Assembly: GCA_947095535.1 (NCBI GenBank)
Contig: OX352774.1
Coordinates: 239,779,825 to 239,843,824 of the forward strand
DNA: 64,000 nt
Reading direction: 5' to 3'
Source: Poecilobothrus nobilitatus
Lineage: Eukaryota; Arthropoda; Insecta; Diptera; Dolichopodidae
The notes beneath the pieces are model-generated. The model made no database searches and was not told where the DNA came from. It saw only the letters and a program-made list of their open reading frames with translations. The position numbers and the translations under genes were made by a program. How positions within the stretch are numbered: position 1 is the stretch's first letter; every line of letters begins with the position of its first letter. This document shows, piece by piece, positions 1 to 12,960 of this stretch.

Positions 1-536
1 TTATCTATGAGGAAAAGAGACAAACAAATTAACAGTCAACTTTATGACATTACAAAGATAATTTTAATAGACCAAAAAAGATACTGAATAAAAACCTGAC
101 TAGTCATCATAAGCATTTTTTCAGAGATGTAGCTTCTGATTTAAATCTTTTTATCTTAGAACCTTTTCTTCTTTAACCTAACGAAACATTTAGTATGATT
201 TAAATAGTTATCCATCACTTTTTGGAAATAAGAAGTAAAGATATTTTCTCTAAAAATATTTATCATTATTTTATCATTTGTATAATTTGAATTAAATTAA
301 AGATTCCAACAAAATGGTTAGAAAATAAAAAGATAAAGTATATAAAAAATAATAATAAAAAAAAATTTTAAAAAACAGCTATTTTTGAACAAAAAAGTAG
401 GAAATAAATTTTTAATTGCGAATTTTTCTGTAATTTTCTAAATTATATTGTTGCGATGGAAGTTTCTTTAAAAAAATTTATCTCAATATGCATTTATATA
501 TTATGTGCCATCATAAAGTCCGTGAAATTAATATAA
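1..536. other. AT-rich stretch, no feature seen
   Basis: Low-complexity A/T sequence with short homopolymer runs. I see no open frame with coding character, no RNA gene motif and no repeat shared with the rest of the window. Confidence 0.6.
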
Positions 537-598
537 AAGCTGGAGGCAATATTTTCAAAATTTTAAGTTTATAGTTATGTGTTTAATGCCTCCAGCTT
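537..598. repeat. Small hairpin, 12-bp GC-containing arms
   Basis: AAGCTGGAGGCA (537-548) is perfectly inverted at 587-598, with a 38-nt AT loop. It lies just outside the large foldback at 618-1530 and may be part of its outer end or a separate short inverted repeat. No function is assigned. Confidence 0.6.
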
Positions 599-617
599 CT
601 TTCCAATGTCTTCTGTA

Positions 618-1530
618 AAATAATTCTGTAATGTTATAATACGATAGCATTAGCAATATTAACTATTTAACATTTGTTAATAGGTATATTTTTTTTTAGG
701 CGAATTCTCATTCTGTGATCATAAGTATACATAGTTTTATTCTTTTCTTAAAAATGTCTGTAATTAATTCTGTTATGTTAAATATTAGACTTTTTTTTTT
801 GTTTTTTTTTTTCTTTCAGTATTCATCGTCCGTCAATACTCAATTTTTTTTGTGTTAAGTATTTACCCTTGCGTTTAAATGTTAAAGAAAAAAGTGAATT
901 TGTAATTTAATAAAAATATGTATGTATGTGTGAATATTTATTTTTTTTGAGAGAATTATAAAATTTGTCTAAAATATGCTTAGAAAAAAATTGGCACATA
1001 AATGCAGTTTTTTTAAAAACGCACGATTTTTTTTTTTTTGTTTTAAAAAAAGTCAGTTATAAAATTTAATATTTTTATGTACCTCTTATATAAAAAACTT
1101 TTACATACATGCATACATATATGTAATCAAGCATTAAGCATAATATTTAATCTGTAATTCATAAAAATTCGGAAGATAAAAAAAAAAATATTCACACATA
1201 CATACATGTATACTAATTTTTCCAAATTCACTTTTTTCTTTACATTTAAAACATAAAAAAAAACATAAAAAACACTAAAAAATTGTACGATGAATATTGA
1301 AAAAAGAAAAAAGACAACAAAAGTTTCGGTAGTTTGTTTGTTACATTACAGAATTAATTTAAGACATTTTAAAGTAGAAGAATAAAATTATGTATATATG
1401 CGGAATGAGAATTTGCTTAAAAGAAAGAATATTAACAAAATACTATTGTTATATGCTAATTGAAATTGTATTATAACATAACATTATAAAATCGTATTAC
1501 AGTTTTACAGAATCGTATTATAACATCATC
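618..1530. mobile_element. Large foldback (inverted-repeat) element, ~0.9 kb
   Basis: The left arm (about 618-985) and right arm (about 1128-1530) are inverted, diverged copies of each other; by eye about three quarters of positions match. Paired landmarks include AATTCTCATTC at about 712 against its complement at about 1405, ATTCATCGT at about 822 against ACGATGAAT at about 1287, and AAAGTGAATTTG at about 891 against its complement at about 1225. The centre (about 985-1128) is poly-A/T. No transposase is present, so this is a foldback-type non-autonomous element or an old inverted duplication. Exact ends and target-site duplication are not resolved. Confidence 0.7.
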
Positions 1531-1794
1531 GAATTCTAATATACTTGGTATGGAAACAAAAAATTAATTTCTCTTATAAACGTAAATATCTATCTACATA
1601 CATACATATAATGCAACAAAAAAAATTTTAAAATGATTGCAGTTTCTTTGTTTGTGTGTTTCATGAAAGAGAAAAATGTATAAACTAAATGTATAAAATT
1701 ATATATGTATTATACCTATACATTTAGTTTTGTATATAGCTAATTAAAAAACAACAACCAAACAAATACATGTCATGGTAAAATTCATATTTTT

Positions 1795-2020
1795 ATTTTA
1801 CTCTGTAATAATTCTGTTAAAAAATTTTTTCTGATAAATTTTTTTGCTAATTTAGTTAACTTCTTTACTGTTTTTTGCTATTTTTGTTAATTTAGAATCA
1901 TGTGTTGTCACCGGAATCTAAACTGTGTCCAAAATTTCAAGTCTCCAGCTCAACAGGAAGTGCGTTTAAAACAGCTTGCAAAATTCCACGATTCTTTAAC
2001 CAAGAGTAAGTTCAATAAAA
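1795..2020 (+). repeat. Dispersed repeat, copy 1
   Basis: It begins with TCTGTAATAATTCTGTTAAA and ends near 2020. An inverted partner lies at 63335-63632, sharing the same start, the AATCATGTGTTGTCACCGG-type block (about 1898) and TTTCAAGTCTCCAGCTCAAC (about 1937). The outer motif TCTGTAAnATAATTCTGT also occurs at about 611, at the end of the adjacent foldback, so the two may be related. No coding capacity is seen. Confidence 0.7.
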
Positions 2021-2390
2021 GCTGTTAAAATGAAAAGGTGGATCTGTATGTAGATCGTATTTAAAATCGGCGGAAAAATAAATATCAACAATATCAAATT
2101 ATTTTAAAATCTTTGCTCTACGGAAATATGGATAAATATGTTTTTTAAAGCAAAAAGCTGGTAAACAAAGTTAAAAACTTTTTATATAAACTTTTTTAAT
2201 AATGTGACAGCTGAAATAATAGACAGAATCGAAACAACAATTTATTATAACAAAAAATTGTTCTGCAGATACCTTTGATAAATAACGGTAGTTAAAAATT
2301 CCAAATTTAAAACCATTCAGAAGATATTATTCAATTATAAAACGAAATATTTATTTAACACTTATAAGTATACATTTTTTTTTCTTGAAG

Positions 2391-2555
2391 GACACAAACT
2401 CACGAATTTTTATTGACAGTGTTGGAGTTGAATCAACCAAACGTGATCTTTCTTTTAAACCAGACATTAAGTTAGAAGCTATGGTACACTGTTTTCGTTC
2501 TGTTTGGTTTCGAGATTGTGAAAAATATAGGAATAAAGTAAATTATGAAAAATAA
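2391..2555 (+). other. Coding-like fragment, possible terminal exon or retro-fragment
   Basis: Fifty-four open codons followed by TAA, clearly less A/T-biased than the flanks. It sits directly after a polypyrimidine tract ending in TTCTTGAAG, which resembles a 3' splice site. The predicted peptide is charged and mixed (contains FIDSVGVE and FRSVWFRDCEKY) and has no low-complexity run. A 14-A tract follows about 85 bp downstream (near 2641), so a 5'-truncated retro-insertion is an alternative to a genuine last exon. I do not recognise the protein family and assign no function. Confidence 0.35.
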
Positions 2556-3773
2556 GAAGTTACTATATTTCTAGATTTTGGTAGGAATATGTTGGAACAG
2601 AAATATTTATATTATTCTTATATAAAATATTTATAATAATAAAAAAAAAAAAAAGATCGTCACTGTATTACAATATATTAATATGATTTTAATACACATA
2701 TATTATGATTGAATTGATGGCAAAAATATTTCGTTCATCCTGATAATGAATGATTACAATGATGATGATGATTATTATGGTGATGAATATTACTAAAAAA
2801 GAAAATTTGTTATTTTTTACTTAATTTTTTAATGAAAATCATCATTCCATTTTTTCCTTTTTTTTTCCTAATTTTTTTTTTTTTTTTTTGAGAATAATTC
2901 TAACATTGTTGAAGAACTATAGTGTATAATATATATCTACACATACACAAAGAATTGTAGTGAGAAATTCATTCAAGAGCAAAAATTATAAACGTTCACA
3001 TACTAACTGAGTCTTATCTGTCAGGAGCAGACATTTTTCAAATCAAATTTTTTTGTTTTTTTTTTTCTTATTGAAAAAATGATGAGAAAAATATTGAAAA
3101 ATTTATGTCCTTTTATTGAAAATTAAATTTAAATAATAATAATATTATAAAAGCAAAATTTCTTTATAAATTTAAAAAAAAAAATTTTTTCACTTACAAT
3201 TTGAAGAGCATAAACAAATATAAAACTTTAATTTTGAAATTTTGTTGTATATAGTAAATTCATTTTCATTTCATAAATGAAAAACTAATCAGTAATTTTT
3301 AAGTTTTACTTTAAAGATACTAAAAGGATTTTTTTAGTATAAAAAAAAATAAAACATATTTTATATCTTTTTAAAAGGCAAAAAAAAAACCAAAAACAAG
3401 TTTGATATTAAAAATTAAGAAATGATTATTTTATCATTTGTGCAATTTGCATTAAAAAAAAAAAAACTATTATAAAATCTTTATTCAAGCCATTTAGATA
3501 ATTTTCCAGAATTATATTACAAAATGTAGATTATAAAAATATCTAATAATATTTTCTTAAATGAGAAATGACAAAAGGCAGAATAAAACTGGCAAAGCTA
3601 GTAAAGAATTTATTAGATTTAAAGAATCTTCCCCAAGATACGTTATTTTCTTCTAATAACCTAATATAAGTTTAAGCTTATTGAAAAATTCGCCAAAAGG
3701 ATATCAAGCTATTAAAATGTAAATTTAATGAAATATTTACCAAAGTTATATTCAAAGCTAAAATGTTATTACT
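2556..3773. other. AT-rich stretch with small GAT microsatellite
   Basis: Low complexity throughout, with an imperfect (GAT)n tract at about 2757-2795 and long T runs near 2873-2890. No coding, RNA or repeat-family signal was recognised. Confidence 0.55.
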
Positions 3774-3784
3774 AATTAACGAAT

Positions 3785-3984
3785 GGGGTGCCTCGGTGGG
3801 TTAGTGGATAAGAGCGTATAAAATACTCTGTAAACACCGAGAGAGTGTGGGTTCGAATCCCATACACGTCGTAAGAGATATTCCCTCTTACGACATTTAC
3901 AGCCACGCTTGAATAGGAAAATGTGTGTAATTTCCTGTTCACATTTATGTGGCAAAGAAATACACTGAAAAAAAAAAAACAAAA
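3785..3984 (+). mobile_element. tRNA-derived SINE, copy 1, with A-tail and TSD
   Basis: The 5' part has a tRNA-like internal RNA polymerase III promoter: box A GGGTTAGTGGATAAGAGCG (3797-3815) and box B GGTTCGAATCC (3850-3860), the latter within a GTGGG...CCCA T-arm-like stem. A short inverted pair (CGTCGTAAGAG / CTCTTACGAC) and a non-tRNA body follow, then an A-rich tail (about 3967-3984). Flanking AATTAAC(G/A)AAT at 3774-3784 and 3985-3995 is a plausible target-site duplication with one mismatch. Other copies lie at 16017, 30822 and 57255. It is not a functional tRNA gene, because the acceptor stem is absent and the body continues. Confidence 0.85.
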
Positions 3985-3995
3985 AATTAACAAAT

Positions 3996-6900
3996 AAGAT
4001 GTTTAAATAATGAACGAATTCATTTTAGTTTAAAACGTAACTTTTTAAACGTTGATTATATAATGAACTATATAAAATACAACCTAATTGTTTTTAATAA
4101 CTTTTTGTGTTTTTTAGAAAGAGCAAAAAAATTACATTTCTTTATAATTTTAAAAATTTCCCATTATTTAGTCCTTATATTCTTTAATAACTCTAGAAAT
4201 CAAGTTTTTAGTTTTTTTTCCATTTTCTAAATAAATTATTTGCAATCTCTCAAAAAGGCACGATATTTATTTTTAGAATGTAAAACTTATGACCTTTCAA
4301 ATGAGTATAATAGTCAATATATACGTTATAGTTCAGGATATGTACATATAATAAAAAAATCAAAATGTAAAATAAAACTTTGAAGGTGTATTTGATGACG
4401 TTATTGCTAACCCAGGCCAGGGCATAGTATGTTTATTCGTCTCCAAGCTTATTTGAGCAAAGTTTGAAGTTAAGTTTAGCTGAAAGTTTAGCCGAATGAA
4501 GAACATAGCCGCTTGTAAGTAATTTTTGTAACTAAAAATTTATCAATGATAAAAACGTCATCTGAAGTGATAGGAGTACAATTATTATTATACCATATTA
4601 TTATTTATAGTATGAAAAATAGTAAAAAACTAATTTTAAAGGTTATCTATTCTAAAAAATTAAAACTGTAATGTTAAGAGTCCCTACTTAAAATGTTCTT
4701 TTATAATAATAAACAAAAGATTATTTTTTTTTTGTATTTTTTAAAATGTTGAACTTTTTATTTTTGAAAAATTTTTTCCTTTCCTTTAAATAAAAACAAT
4801 CTTTTATTTTTCAATTTGAATTTTTTTTTTACAAAAGAAAACTTATAAAATCTGTTCATTTTATTTTTCACTTAAAAATTTTGTTATATTGTTATTTTCT
4901 GTATTATACTTTCTTATTTTAATCCTTATGGTCATCCTTTTCTTTATTTTATTATTATATTTTTCTAACAAAACAGAAAAAAAAAAACAATATTACGTAT
5001 TCTTTTTGAAGGGGTTATATGCAGAATACATATTGTATCATTTGACTTTGACCTACTTAGAGGTCAGTTACGCATTCTTTAAAAAAACAAAAAATGAAAA
5101 CAAGTGTTTCTTTTGCAAAGAAACATGATAATATAAAAGATATTCTGCATTAAAATCACAAATCACAATTGTTATGCCTCTGCGAAATAAATCCCCATGA
5201 AATTATTCCCAAACAAAAAAAAATAAATAAATTAATCTTCAAAATATTTATCAAGTATTAAATTTTTGTAGATTATTTTTGTACCTCAATTGTGAACTAT
5301 TATTCAGTTAATAATATTATGTTATTTCGACCCATCTAAAAGGGTCATAAAAAAATGTATGGAACATTTTCTCATAAGTTTTCTTAAAAAATGTCAACAT
5401 ATTGGCTTCAGTTAGAAATAATAGTAGAATATTGTATTTTTAAAGATATAATGAAAGGATAAAAGAAACTTTACTGTGCTATATTTTTGATAAAACTTTA
5501 TAGTGGATATTTTCGGCTTTTTTTTAGAAATTCTTTACAAAATTCTTTTGAAATTTTGCTAAAACTTATTTTTGTTTTCATAGTAATAATTAAAATAATT
5601 CAAGGACTTTTAAAAAGGCACGGTAATAAATTTCAGCTAGAGAAGTGTACAAAAATATAAAATGCCCAATAAGCGTTTCAATGATTTGTTTAGCAGATGT
5701 TTGAAGGCGGTATTTCAATATAAAATGTTTTATTTTATATAAATACGAGTATATATATTTAATATTTAATATTAAATATTATTATTTTAATATTAAATAT
5801 TTATTATTTTAATGCGAGAATTATTTAATATATTGCTCAGACGATTATGTACTTATGATATGTAACCTTATATCCCTTACCACTTACTTAAGAAACCAAT
5901 GCAAGATATTGTAATGTAAGAAAAATTGCAAGATATGTAATTTTAAAGATTATTTTCATTTCGTTTTTCGAATTATTTTTGTGTTTTTTTGTAGACTATT
6001 CTAACATTTATATTTATAAATTTCCTTACATTTTCTTGTATTGGCTCGTACTCATTTTTCAAAAGTTTTATCGTTTTAAATTTTGATAGTAATTTCATGG
6101 GAACTAATTTCCAAGTGCCAACAATCATTTTTTACAACTATTGTTTATGATAGGTATATTTTCAACTTTTTACAATAGAATTTACAAATCTTTTTAATGA
6201 GAATCATTCAAATGAGTGCATTCTTTGTTTAAATTTTGTTTTAAATTCTGTCAAGAAAGTTGAATTATATTTTTATTTATTTTTTTTTCTTTTTTGAAAT
6301 AAACTTGGACAATTATTTTATTATCTGACTTCTAAGTAGTGAATTGCATTTCTTGAATAGAGCATATAGGAGTTATCTGCATTTTTAATCCCTAAAGAAA
6401 ATTAAAACAAATGATATAACAAAAAAAAAATTAGTTGCCATTGAAAGTAGTTTTTGTTTTGTTTTGACATGAAGTCCTTTTTTCATTTTTTAAAGAAATA
6501 AAGATCCTTTCATAAAAAAAAATTTAATGAGCATAAGAAAACTATAATTTTATAGACCTAGATAAATTAATAAATTTCTTCGAAATTTGCTTTTCTAAAT
6601 TGATGAATATCGAATTCTTATTAACTTACTTCAACTGTAGGTATAGGAATGTAGGAATTCTTATTAACTTATTTCAACTCTACGTATATTTTATTGATGA
6701 CTTTTTTTTTTTAATTATAATATTATTTGTCTTTTCAATACTGAATCTCTTGTTTGTTTACAAATCTAATTCTTGCAAATCTACACCCAAAAAAAATATA
6801 ACAAATAAAATCTTAAAAACTTAATCTAAACACAGACAAAATATTGATCAAAAATAGTTTTAATATGAAATCTAACAACTCCTTAATAGAATACAAAAAA

Positions 6901-9358
6901 AATTTTGTTTACCATTCTAACAATTTATTTTTTTTTTTAACAGAATCTTTACAAACCAAATACCTATAAAATACCTGTACAAAATAAAAAAAAAATAAAA
7001 AAGAAACAATACAATTATTTACCAGCTATTTGTTAATACATTTTGTATTTGTTTTGAAAAAAAATACCTAAATTTGACCACTTTATCCATATCATAAAAT
7101 ATATCTATAGAAACCTATCCCAAATAATATGATTAATTTTTTTTTTTTTAAACCTCAATCTTTTACTTTATTTACCACAAACACAAAAACTATAAAGAAA
7201 ATTTTTTTAAAACTAATAAAATGAAAAAAATATACAAATTAAAGAAAAAAATACAAAAATGTTTACAAGAAAACAAATTTTCTCCAAAATTATTTTTTTT
7301 TATTTTTACCTTTACCTGAGTAATTAAATTTTAAATATAAATAAAAACAAACTTAAAACCTTTGATGTAAATATTATTTTTTTACCCTTTAGGTTTTTGC
7401 ACAGGCTTTTTTTTATCCTTCAGGTTTTACCACAACCAAAAAAAAACAAAAAGTTAAAACCTTGACCTCAATATAATGATAATCAATTTTAAAGAAAATA
7501 GTCCTTTGAAATAGTTTTAGAAAGTCAAATATGGTGTTCATTATTATATATATATTATAAAAAAAATAAAAACAAAATCAAAGAAAGCTTTTAAATACTT
7601 GTAAATCAATTTGTTTAAAAATTGAAAAAGGGATCAATTTAATATATTTTTTATCAACATATATATAATATTTAATTTCACCTTATCTTTCTTTTAATTT
7701 TTAGTAAAAACACTCCATCTTATACTACAAAACAATGTTATTTTTTCAATAGAAAAAGGATCTCATTTATTAAACCAAAAAAAAAACAAAAAAAACACAA
7801 TTCGAAGAAAGATATAATAAAATAAAGAAGGGTTAACCAATTTCAAATTTTTTTTTTTTTTTCCAAAATGTCCTTTTTGTTTTTTTTTACCTATTCATAT
7901 AACTATATTGATACCTTTATCAGGTAAAAATATAAATATAAAAAATATTTTTGAGGTTAAATCTGTGATTTTTCCTCTTTGATAACTTTTTAATAAAATC
8001 ATTTTCCACATACAAAAAGCAAAAAAGGAGTAAAATAAAAATGATTTACTTTGGGAAAACTTGTTTTTTTTTTCATTTAAAAAAAAAAACAGATACTTAA
8101 GGAAATATATTGAATTTTTGAAAAAGTATTTTTAAATATAATTTAAATAGAAATTATTTGGAATAAAAATTAGTATTTTTATATAAAAAGTTTCCTTTAA
8201 GGTAAAATTGATTTCATGTTATCCTTAACTTTATCATGTTGTTTTTTGCAAACATGGTGTTATAAAATAAAATTTAAAAAAAAAAAAACTGTAATATGTA
8301 CTATATAAAGATAGAGTTTAGCATTATCTGACCATAATTGCTAAAAGTATATTAAGAAAATTTATAAACTGTCGAATCAATTTTAAATCTATTAACAAAT
8401 TGTTATTAACGAATTTAAACTCGAAAGAATCAAAACTTTGCGTTCTGTGTTTTTTTTTTTTTTTTTTTGGAAACAAATTTAATTCAAAAAAGGATTTTTC
8501 CTGGATATTAAATGATATTTTTTGGTTCTTCATTCTTCATTTTTATAATAATATAGAAAATATATTACAGAACTGAAGAATGTATTATTTTGCATATTAT
8601 TACACATACAACTCCATCGTTTTTTTTTTTTTTCAAAATTCATCACGAACATGTTTTTGCTTTTTTTTTTAAATTTCTTTGATTTCATTTTATTGCATTT
8701 TTTTCTAAACATTTTTCTTTTGACTTATTTTTCCTCCATTCAAGATAAAAAAAATTATAAATAAAAAAAAACCTAAATCAAAAATATTTAAAAAAAAAAA
8801 CAAAAACTAAAAAAGGAAAATTCAAGTAAATAAATTTTTCATTTGAGTGCAGTCATGCAAAAACATAAGATACACTTTGAAGTGAAAAGTTTATACTCTA
8901 GCATATACTTTACAATATTGTAAAAAAAAAAAAAAAAATTATTTACACTTGGTTCAATCTAAAATTTAACAAATGTTTTTCTTATATTGGAATAAATGGA
9001 AAATGACAAAAAAAAAAAACTATTCATTATTAATTTTTGTTTTTAAATAGTTTTTCATCGACATTTTTATTATCATGTATTGGTCACTTTCAGAGTTTTG
9101 TTTTTAATTTAAAATATAATTTATAAAAATTATTTTGAAATATATAAAAAAAAACAAGATAGTATATAAAGCAAAAACTTTCTAAAGATGAACATTTTTT
9201 AAGTTCTATAATATATAGAATAAATAGACTATTCTAGAATTATAAAATTACGACAATTTTTACATTCAAATTTATAATTTCATTCAAATTTTTTTAGATT
9301 GTTTTCTGTAAGATAACGTGTGGACAATCAAAAGATATGTTCTGTTGACTGTTAACAC
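3996..9358. other. Long low-complexity AT-rich stretch
   Basis: No gene recognised. Minor items: a 9-bp inverted pair GATGACGTT (4394-4402) / AACGTCATC (4554-4562) around a slightly GC-richer core; nuclear-receptor-like half-sites at 5043-5066 (TGACTTTGACCT, then AGGTCA inverted 6 bp away); a short tandem of AATATTAAATATT units at about 5761-5812; and dense A/T homopolymers from about 6900 to 9050. Open frames here are low-complexity poly-Lys/Phe/Ile readings with no sign of selection. Confidence 0.55.
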
Positions 9359-9770
9359 ACAGAACTTTCACAGAAAACGCACAGAAATTTGGGACTGTTA
9401 ACATTTATTCTTAGGTAACTGATATTAATTCTTTAAATATCTCTTACAAAACTTCAAAGTTTCTAATAATAATTTTTTGCAAAAAGTACTTTTACATCCT
9501 GCGACCAGAATAGCATAAAATGATATTACAATCTCGAAATATAAAACTTAAGAATTGTAATTTAAAGTTTCTAAACTAAAAAAGTTGAAATATACCTTGG
9601 AAAAACTTCAGTTATGATCATTCTAAATAAATATAATGCTTTTCGAATTTCAGAGATGTGGAGTTCCGCAACAGTTGGCCTACATAAAACAGTTCTTTTA
9701 CGCAATTATTTCTTTTTTTTTAAGCCCACTTTTGGTTGAAATTTCTGTGCGTTTTCTGTGAAAGTTCTGT
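9359..9770. mobile_element. Non-autonomous inverted-repeat element (MITE-like)
   Basis: A 32-bp sequence at 9359-9390, starting ACAGAACTTTCACAGAAAAC, is perfectly inverted at 9739-9770 with about 350 bp between. A perfect 32-bp inversion containing several G/C positions is far beyond chance in this composition. The interior is AT-rich with no transposase. The flanks show no obvious target-site duplication, so the element ends may lie slightly elsewhere. Confidence 0.7.
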
Positions 9771-12748
9771 TTTTTTTTATCCCAGGTGGTGTTAAAATTA
9801 AATTGAAAACAAACCGTCAAATGGAAAATGTGAAACTAATAAGCAAATATTTAAAAATTTTTGAAAAATGTGCTAAAAAAAGTGTTAATTTATCTAATCC
9901 TTATAAATGGATACACTATAAAATATTCAAAAAAGAATCTTACGTTAAAAGTAAAATCATTTAATAATAATTTAAATTATTTCTTTTAATAAATGTATAC
10001 AGTAACAGCAGATTCATTTACAACTAGCGCCTTAAGGTATGCAATTTAACAAAATTTCTATTTATGTATAAGTTTTACGTAAAAAAGCCCTAGGTGATAA
10101 CTGGTTCAGTACATAATGTATTAAATATAGTCCAAATATATAATATATTATAAAATAAACAAAATAAATAATATTATTCTATAAATTAATAATAGTACCT
10201 ATAACGGTTTTAGTAACCTATACGAGTAGTTTAGTAATTTTACATTATCATAATGTGTGGTACCTATATAATATTAAAATAAATAAATATATGAATATAT
10301 TAATATGAAAATAAGTAAATAATATGTAAATATATAAATCTCAATTTTATAACATTATCTGATTAGTTTAAAAATTTATAGATTTAAAGTATAATAAATA
10401 TTTCAAGTTATTATAATTAAAATTAAGCCCAAAATGGCCAAAAATGGCCCTAGTGAGGGTAACTTATGATTCTGTATAATTTATTATATAGTGTATGTTA
10501 TGTTTATTATTTGTATGAAAATAAGTAAATTAGCAATCTAAAATTTTGATGCACGTGTGACGTGACTTTAAAAAGCCTTTTACTAATTTTAATAATCATG
10601 AAATATTTTTTTTCAATTAGTGTCCTTTCAATGATTTTAAATATAATAAGCAATAAATAGCCCTAATATACAAATATTTTTTTTTGAACTAATACTTACT
10701 TTTACAAGATAATAATATAATTTAATATAATAAAAGATTTCTATATCTTATGCTGAATTAAACTGACAATGATTAATCTTATACAATAGTATCTTTGTCT
10801 ATGAAAGAAATCTATTTAAAGGACAATCTAATTATTCGAAAAGAAAAATAATATGTCATTAAAATGAAAAAAACAAATAATATGCTAGAATATTTCCTAT
10901 CTACTCTTTTTTTTTTTATCAATTTTCTTTTTCAATTCTCCAAAAATTCATCTTCTTTATATTAAAATGATTTCAAAATGCATTTTTACATACTGTAAAC
11001 ACAAGATAATATTAAGCTCTTAGTTATTTTTTTTTTTTTTTTAAGTTTGTGTACATTTTTAAAGTAAATATGTGTACCTACAACTATATATTTTATATAC
11101 ACCTCTATATTTTCTTGAATATAAGTAATGGACTGTAAAGTTAGTGAATATTAAATTCTTATGATTTTTGTAATAGGTCTTTATTATGTCTTTATGGGTA
11201 TTCTAGTTGTATATACCTATTATATATACAATAAAACCAAAATAAAGATTCAAATATTTGATATTGAAGTTTTTCAAAAGGATAAAAATAAAAACAAAAC
11301 GCATACAAATAAAAAATGTGGACATTAAGAAGGAAGTAGAAATGAAAATTGAAAGAAAAAAAAGAAATTTGTTAATGAAAAAAACAAATTTGTTGGAAAT
11401 TTTCATTTCTTTTATTTTTGGTTTTGTTTGTCGTTCATATTAAATTACATATTATTAGTCACCAGTTTTGATTATTTGAATTTTAAAAAAAAAAAAAAAT
11501 ATTCTTACTCTTTTACTGCTATGAAAATGTAGTCAACAAACTTGATGAAGTACAAGTATTGTCTGATTACATAATTTGAATAATTGGAATTTAAACTCAA
11601 ACATATAATTTTCTATTAAAGTTTTAGAGTAATTTGAAAGAAATATAAGACTTTGATAATTGAAATAATTATACTGTAGAAAAAATAGAATTTTTTTTTT
11701 TTGATTGAAGTTTTCTTTACCTTTGTTTTATTTGAACTCTTTTATATTTTGTCTTTTATATATACTCTTTTATAAAACTATATAAAAATTATATTCTAGA
11801 ATCTAGATTTTAAAGTTTAAATTACAGAAAACATTAACATAAACAAACTTTTTTTTAAAGTAGGTACAACTAACTTAAACAGGATATGATAATTTAAAAA
11901 TTCATACAACTCTTTAGGTTATCAGTAAATAATTGCCTGGGTTGTTTCAAAACACTGTAACATTTAAAGAAAGAATACAAAATCGATTTTCTTCAACTAC
12001 TAATAATGGAGCAAAATGACGAAATGTATATATTATATAATATATATTATATATTTTTTTTTCAATTAAAATACCATTATAACAATAAAAATATAGGTAT
12101 AATCCATAATAGATATATTGTATATATAATATATAAAAACATATACCTAATACATAATACATAATGCGTATATATTTTCTATTCTATATCATAAATCAAT
12201 TAATTTCTTTAAGAAAGTTTTTTTTTTGTTTTACTTATGTTGTTAAATGTTGTTTTTTTTTTTTTATTTGTTTGATTATTTGTTTCTCTCTTGGGAAAAA
12301 TAATTTTGGCGCCTACAAGAACCGTTATATGATACCATACCAATTGATTCAAATATAAATTTCCGGTATAACTATATAAAAAACAAAAAATGATTAAAAC
12401 TTTTTGTCCTGATCATCGTATTGTATTTGTTATTAATACTCATATTATATGTATGAAACTAATATATATATATGGTTACTTTACTTATATGTTATATATT
12501 ATATTACCCAATAATGTATATGGTAATAAAAATTAGTATTTTATATGTTTATATATTATATTTTAGAGTTACCTTATTATTGAAATTTTAAAACGAATTT
12601 TATTTTATTTTTTTTTTTTTCTTTAAATAAACAGTTAACTAATATCTAAAGTTATAGATTTTCTTGATATTTTTAATATTACCGTAATGAAAATCATCTA
12701 CAAATGTCAGAAACATAAGTAAAATGTTTTTTAATGAAAATATCTTGG
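9771..12748. other. AT-rich stretch, nothing recognised
   Basis: Low-complexity A/T sequence with several (AT)n-like tracts (for example about 12027-12058). A slightly GC-richer patch at 10425-10460 has a short direct repeat AAAATGGCC. Open frames are poly-A/T artefacts. Confidence 0.5.
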
Positions 12749-12960
12749 TTCCAATATAAACTTGCTTTTGATAGTGAAAAGACAAGGATAATTTTCCAGA
12801 TTAAAATTTTTAGAGTCAAATATGAACTTTATTTTGATAGAGGAAGAACAAGACTATTTTAAGACTATTACGTACTAAAATTTTTTGTTTCAAATATAAA
12901 GTTTTCATCGATAGAGGAAGGACTTATAGAAACATATGCTATAATTTTAAATGTTTAACT
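12749..12960. repeat. Degenerate tandem repeat, ~70-bp unit, three copies
   Basis: The motif TCAAATATgAACTTtaTTTTGATAGagGAAGgAC recurs at about 12750, 12816 and 12890, giving intervals of 66 and 74 bp. Read on the plus strand the units give related peptides with a FDRGRTRLF-like core (partly open, with stops), so this could be a decayed peptide repeat, or the periodicity may be only at the DNA level. A further open stretch with coding character follows at about 12974-13063 (GIDYIFDSDE...VPQNW) and ends at a TAA. Confidence 0.55.

Noticed and set aside
3792..3870. tRNA gene at the SINE head
   Set aside because: Box A and box B are present, but no 7-bp acceptor stem closes, the anticodon arm is not convincing, and the sequence continues into a shared non-tRNA body with an A-tail in several copies.
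8324..8712. Overlapping minus-strand open frames (60-69 codons)
   Set aside because: Lys/Phe/Asn-rich readings of poly-T tracts. No motif, no start context and no composition shift.
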